Of a stretch of 64,000 bases of DNA, positions 60,181-64,000 are shown in pieces. Source of the stretch: P52-10 sp041397365 (GTDB lineage: Bacteria; Pseudomonadota; Alphaproteobacteria; Rhizobiales; Xanthobacteraceae); the NCBI GenBank assembly GCA_041397365.1, contig JAWKWT010000006.1:1-64000 (forward strand), written 5' to 3'. Under the pieces are notes generated by a model. The model ran no database searches. It saw only the letters and a list, made by a program, of their open reading frames with translations, and was not told where the DNA came from. The number at the start of each line of letters is the position of its first letter. Position 1 is the first letter of the stretch. The translations under genes and the position numbers were made by a program.

Positions 60181-60819
60181 ATGCGCGTCAATGGAAAGCC
60201 GATTCGTCTGCGTGCGACTCCTCCTCTTCGCGCGGTTCCTGTGCGTTCAGTTCCTCTGCGTATGACGGCGGCATTGCTGGGTTTCGGTCTTCTGCTGGCG
60301 GGACATGGCGTTGCGTTCTCGCAAAGCGGCGATGTCCGGCCGCAGGATCAATCCAAGCAGGGCGCGACCGCCACGCCGGACGCCGCGCGCGACAATCAGC
60401 GCAAGGTCGATGAATTCGCCGAAGCCGCACAGGCGATCAATGGACCGGCCGGCAATCCGGAATGCGTCTGGCTCGGCCGCCGCGTCGTCGGCCTGATGTG
60501 GCGCGACGATCTGGACACCGCCTTTCGTCATCTCGACCTCTATGACCGTTTCGGTTGCCCCGGCGGCCATGTCCAGGCGGCGTTCCGCTGCCTCACGCGT
60601 TTCGGCGCGTTCGATCCGAAGGCTCCCGAAACGCTGACCGGCCGCGTTCATGCCTGTTGGGTGAATCCCGCCGTGCAGCCCGCGCCGCCTGCCGCTGCTG
60701 CCACGCCCGCAGGCCAGCCGGCCGCGAACCCGTCTGCGGCACAAGCTCCCGCGCCGGCCGCAACGCCGACTCCGCCGCCGGCAGCCGCCCCCGCCGCGCC
60801 GCCCGCGGCCGCGAAGTAA
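60181..60819 (+). CDS. ndvD: NdvD-like beta-glucan biosynthesis protein
   Basis: A 212-residue exported protein. A signal segment (MTAALLGFGLLLAGHGVAFS) follows a basic N-terminus; ATG 60262 is an alternative start. The mature part has NPECVWLGRRVVGLMWRDDL, DTAFRHLDLYDRFGCPGGHV and AAFRCLTRFGAFDPKAPETL, with four cysteines, and a long Pro/Ala-rich tail. In Bradyrhizobium a protein of this kind lies between ndvC and ndvB and is needed for cyclic beta-glucan synthesis. The gene order ndvC-ndvD-ndvB here matches. Confidence 0.75.
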   Translation: MRVNGKPIRLRATPPLRAVPVRSVPLRMTAALLGFGLLLAGHGVAFSQSGDVRPQDQSKQGATATPDAARDNQRKVDEFAEAAQAINGPAGNPECVWLGRRVVGLMWRDDLDTAFRHLDLYDRFGCPGGHVQAAFRCLTRFGAFDPKAPETLTGRVHACWVNPAVQPAPPAAAATPAGQPAANPSAAQAPAPAATPTPPPAAAPAAPPAAAK

Positions 60820-61031
60820 GGGCTTCGACCACCCGGAACGCTGAACGGACGTTCAGGATTTTTCGCAGATTTGCTGACGAAAAGTCTTTGAAACGACACA
60901 GCTTCATATGAGTTGTTAAATCGTGCGGCTTGGATAGACTTCGCAGCCGCAGCCTTCAGCGAGCCTTGCAGCGAGCCTCGGGGACGGGTTCGCTCAAGCG
61001 GCACAATCGGCCCCAATTAGGTCTGGGTGGA

Positions 61032-63700
61032 ATGCGCGCGGTTGTTGCCGTTCTTGTTTGCGTTACCGCGCTTCACGCGGGAATTTGGGCGCTCCTGCGG
61101 GACGAGCAGCCGGCTCCGGATTTCCGGGGCACGCTGCCGAGCGTTTCCTACGCGCCATTCGAAGGCACTGGCCATCCCGACGTCGACAATTTTCCGACTC
61201 AGGAAAAGATCCGTGCCGACCTTCGCACGCTCGCGCCGCTGACTCGCGCGATCCGCCTCTATTCGTCCACCGGTGGTGTCGAACTGGTGCCGCCGATCGC
61301 CAATGAGGTCGGGCTGAAGGTCACGGTCGGCGCCTGGATCGACAAAAATGTCGACCGCAACGAGCGCGAGATGCAGGCGGCGATTCAGCTCGCCCGCCGC
61401 AACGGCAACGTCAACGGCATCGTCGTCGGCAACGAGACCATTTACCGTGGCGAGCAGAAGGTCGAAGACCTCATCAAGCTGATCCAGCGGGTCAAACGCC
61501 AGACCGACGCGCCGGTCACCACCGGCGAGATCTGGAACATCTGGATCGAGCACCCCGAACTCGCCTCCTCGGTCGACTTCATCGCCGCGCATATCCTGCC
61601 CTATTGGGAAGGATTTTCGGAGAAGCAGGCCGTCGATCAGGCGATGATCATCTACGACAAGCTGCGCACCACGTTCCCCGGCAAGCGCATCGTCATCGCC
61701 GAATTCGGCTGGCCGAGCGCCGGCTACAATCTGAAAGCCGCCAATCCGGGCTCGTTCGAACAGGCCGTGGTGCTGCGCGATTTCGTATCCCGCGCCGAGA
61801 AGGTCGGCATGGAGTACAACATCGTCGAGGCGATCGACCAGCCGTGGAAATTTTTCGAAGGCGGCGTCGGTCCTTACTGGGGCATTCTTGACGCATCGCG
61901 CGAACCGAAATTCGCCTGGACCGGCCCGGTCGTGAACGAATCCTACTGGAAGATCGCGCTGATCGCGATCCTGGTCGGCGTACTGATGTCGCTGCCGATC
62001 CTGCGGTTGCGGCGGCCGACCGTGATGCAGGCGTTCGTGCTGGCGGCTGCTTCCTGCGCGGTGGGAAGCTGGGTTGCGACCATCTTCGCCTACTGGAACA
62101 CGCACTATTTCCTGTTCGGGTCCGGCTTCGCCCTCACCCTCGGCGTGCTGCTGCTGATCCCGCTGATCTTCATTGCCATGGCGCGGATCGAGGAAATCGC
62201 CACCATCGCCTTCGGCCCGCCCCCGGAACGGCTGATCCGCAAGCCGCTGCCGCAGCCCGCCGCCTGGGGCGATGCCTCGCCAAAAGTGTCGATCCACATT
62301 CCGGCCTATTTCGAACCGCCGGAGATGCTGAAGGAGACGCTCGACGCCATCAGCCGGCTGAATTATCCGAATTTCGAATGCGTGGTGATTATCAACAACA
62401 CGCCCGACCCGGCGTTCTGGCAGCCGATCCAGGACCATTGTCGGGCGCTCGGCGAGCGCTTCATCTTCATCAACGCGGAAAAAGTCTCCGGCTTCAAGGC
62501 CGGCGCGCTGCGGCTGGCGATGGCGCGGACGGCCGCCGACGCCGAGGTGATCGGCATCATCGACGCCGACTATGTGGTGCAGCCCGACTGGCTGAAGGAC
62601 CTGATCCCGGCCTTCGCCGATCCGCGCGTCGGCATCGTCCAGGCGCCGCAGGACCATCGCGACGGCGACCGGTCGCTGATGCACTACATCATGAACGGCG
62701 AATATGCCGGCTTCTTCGACATCGGCATGGTCGAGCGCAACGAAAGGATTCCATCATCGTCCACGGGACGATGTGCCTGATCCGCCGTTCGGCGATGGAG
62801 GCGTGCGGCGGCTGGGCCGGCGACACGATCTGCGAGGACACGGATCTCGGGCTCGCCATCATCGAGAACGGCTGGACTACGCAATATACGAATACGCGCT
62901 ACGGCCACGGCCTGCTGCCCGACACCTATGAGGCTTTCCGCAAGCAGCGTCATCGCTGGGCGTATGGCGGTTTCCAGATCGTCAAGAAGCACTGGCGGCG
63001 CTTCCTGCCCGGCGCTAGCAAGCTGACGCCGGACCAGAAGCGCGAGTTTTCACTCGGCTGGCTGAACTGGCTCGGCGCGGAAAGCCTCGGCGTGCTGGTG
63101 GCGCTGCTGAACCTCATCTGGGTGCCGATCGTCGCCTTCGCCGACATCGCCATTCCGGACAAAATCCTGACGATCCCGATCATCGCCGCCTTCGTCGTCT
63201 CGCTGACGCACTTCCTGACCCTGTACCGCCTGCGCGTGCCGGTGAAATTCGGGCAGATGATGGGGGCCATGTTCGCGGCGATGTCGGTGCAATGGACCGT
63301 TTCGCGCGCGGTCGCCAACGGGCTCATCACCGAGCACCTGCCATTCGCGCGCACCTCCAAGGGCGGCCTGTCGCGGATGTCGGTGGAGTTCCAGGCGTTC
63401 TGGGAAGCCGTGATCGGCGTGCTTCTTTGGGTCGGCGCGGCGGTGCTGGTGATGACCAACGTCAAGGAAGTGCGGGAAATCTACGTCTTCGCCGCCGTGC
63501 TGATCCTGCAAAGCCTGCCGTTTTTGTCGGCGGTCGCCATCGCGCTGTTGGAGAATTCGCGGATCAACGATTTCGCCTTCTGGCGCAACGCTCGCACCTA
63601 CACGGCTGAGCTGATCGGCATCCGCCCCGTCGGGATCGGCCGCCGCCTGCCGAGCCCGCAGCCTTTGCCGGCGGAGCACCGGCAGGACGCGGCGTCTTAA
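61032..63700 (+). pseudogene. ndvB: NdvB-like glucan synthase (GH17 plus GT2), frameshifted
   Basis: The first part has a membrane helix (RAVVAVLVCVTALHAGIWAL), a GH17-type region (VSYAPFEGTGHPDVDNF; GIVVGNETIYRGEQKVEDLI; VIAEFGWPSAGYNLKAANPG), two more helices and a GT2 domain (SIHIPAYFEPPEMLKETLDA; GIIDADYVVQPDWLKDLIPA). Near 62747 the frame breaks and TAG/TGA would end it at 62780. The next frame continues with SIIVHGTMCLIRRSAMEACG, the processive-synthase motif RKQRHRWAYGGFQIV and several helices to the end. A missing G in AAAGG before ATTCC explains it. ATG 60930 is an alternative start. It polymerises the beta-glucan backbone. Confidence 0.85.
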
Positions 63701-63875
63701 GCAGAATGCCCGCGCCGCGCTTCGCCAGCGCCATCCGGGGTGTGGCATCGAAACGGCTTGAACAGATGCCGGCATCGGCCTGCGAACAATCGCAGATCGG
63801 CCGAAATTCGATCGCCGCCGGATGCAACGGCTTACTTGACCCATGCCCCCGCGCCCCCTACACAGCGCCTCGAGT

Positions 63876-63951
63876 GAGCGCGTAGCTCAGGTGGTAGAGC
63901 ACGTGACTTTTAATCATGGGGTCGTGGGTTCGAGTCCCACCGCGCTCACCA
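63876..63951 (+). tRNA. tRNA-Lys (anticodon TTT)
   Basis: The 76-base gene has a full cloverleaf: acceptor GAGCGCG pairs with CGCGCTC, the D-arm has TAGCTCAGGTGGTAGAGC, the anticodon loop is ACTTTTAAT with TTT, and the T-arm is GTGGGTTCGAGTCCCAC. The CCA end is encoded. The stretch 63701-63875 to its left shows no gene. Confidence 0.96.
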
Positions 63952-64000
63952 ATCATGATGACGATACGGCGATAGAGGCTGCTGCTCTGGCGCCGCGTCG

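Noticed and set aside
61017..62684. Long minus-strand open frame opposite ndvB
   Set aside because: Mirrors the GH17/GT2 coding region and shows no domain.

Overview
The window is high-GC DNA from an alphaproteobacterium, most likely the Bradyrhizobium/Rhodopseudomonas/Afipia/Nitrobacter group. The evidence is the ndvC-ndvD-ndvB type beta-glucan cluster, a Pcs-type phosphatidylcholine synthase, an IalB-family protein, several TctC/Bug solute receptors, two Ku genes around a three-domain LigD, and palindromic repeats of the kind scattered in these genomes. No rRNA gene or CRISPR array was seen.

Positions 1-7774 are a broken prophage. They hold a RepA-like AAA ATPase followed by a dense TTCCAAC repeat array, a terminase small subunit, two small DNA-binding-type proteins, a frameshifted S49 capsid protease with its partner, a broken coiled-coil gene, two tail-assembly chaperones and a tape-measure protein. 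Large terminase, portal, major capsid, baseplate and lysis genes are absent, and the next gene after the tape measure stops after seven codons.

Positions 7775-20345 are a low-density accessory region. They contain many tiny genes, an IS3-family element (9930-11135), one intact TctC receptor, remnants of a phage-island gene family in two places, an acidic EPSLG-repeat protein with a structured leader, a protein with an ADP-ribosyltransferase-like motif pattern, a broken thioredoxin, a cupin and a frameshifted OLD-like ATPase/TOPRIM nuclease. The region ends at a 39-nt fragment of a tRNA-Ser gene, a plausible integration scar.

Positions 20600-26879 hold stress-type small proteins and a bacterial end-joining locus: ku, then ligD read convergently, and a second ku upstream of ligD. 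In the second ku a frameshift joins its reading frame to ligD, giving one open frame of 1155 codons. Positions 27604-33143 are a uptake and 5-oxoproline block: a decayed and an intact TctC receptor, an RraA-like aldolase, and pxpB-pxpC-pxpA.

Positions 33203-63951 are ordinary chromosome: rimO, two GNAT acetyltransferases, a TctC receptor, a quinone oxidoreductase, pcs, a UbiH-like monooxygenase, hspQ, an IalB-family protein, a YejA-like peptide-binding protein, an unusual adenylate-forming enzyme, a degenerate GGDEF protein, mfd-sdhE, recG, a DUF502 membrane protein, glmS, glmU, a SPOR-like protein, the ndv cluster and tRNA-Lys.

A theme across the window is single-base frameshifts in genes that are otherwise well conserved (second ku, pxpC, quinone oxidoreductase, UbiH-like, SPOR-like, ndvB, S49 protease, OLD-like). 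Several fit the gain or loss of one base in a short run, so part of this may be sequence error rather than biology.
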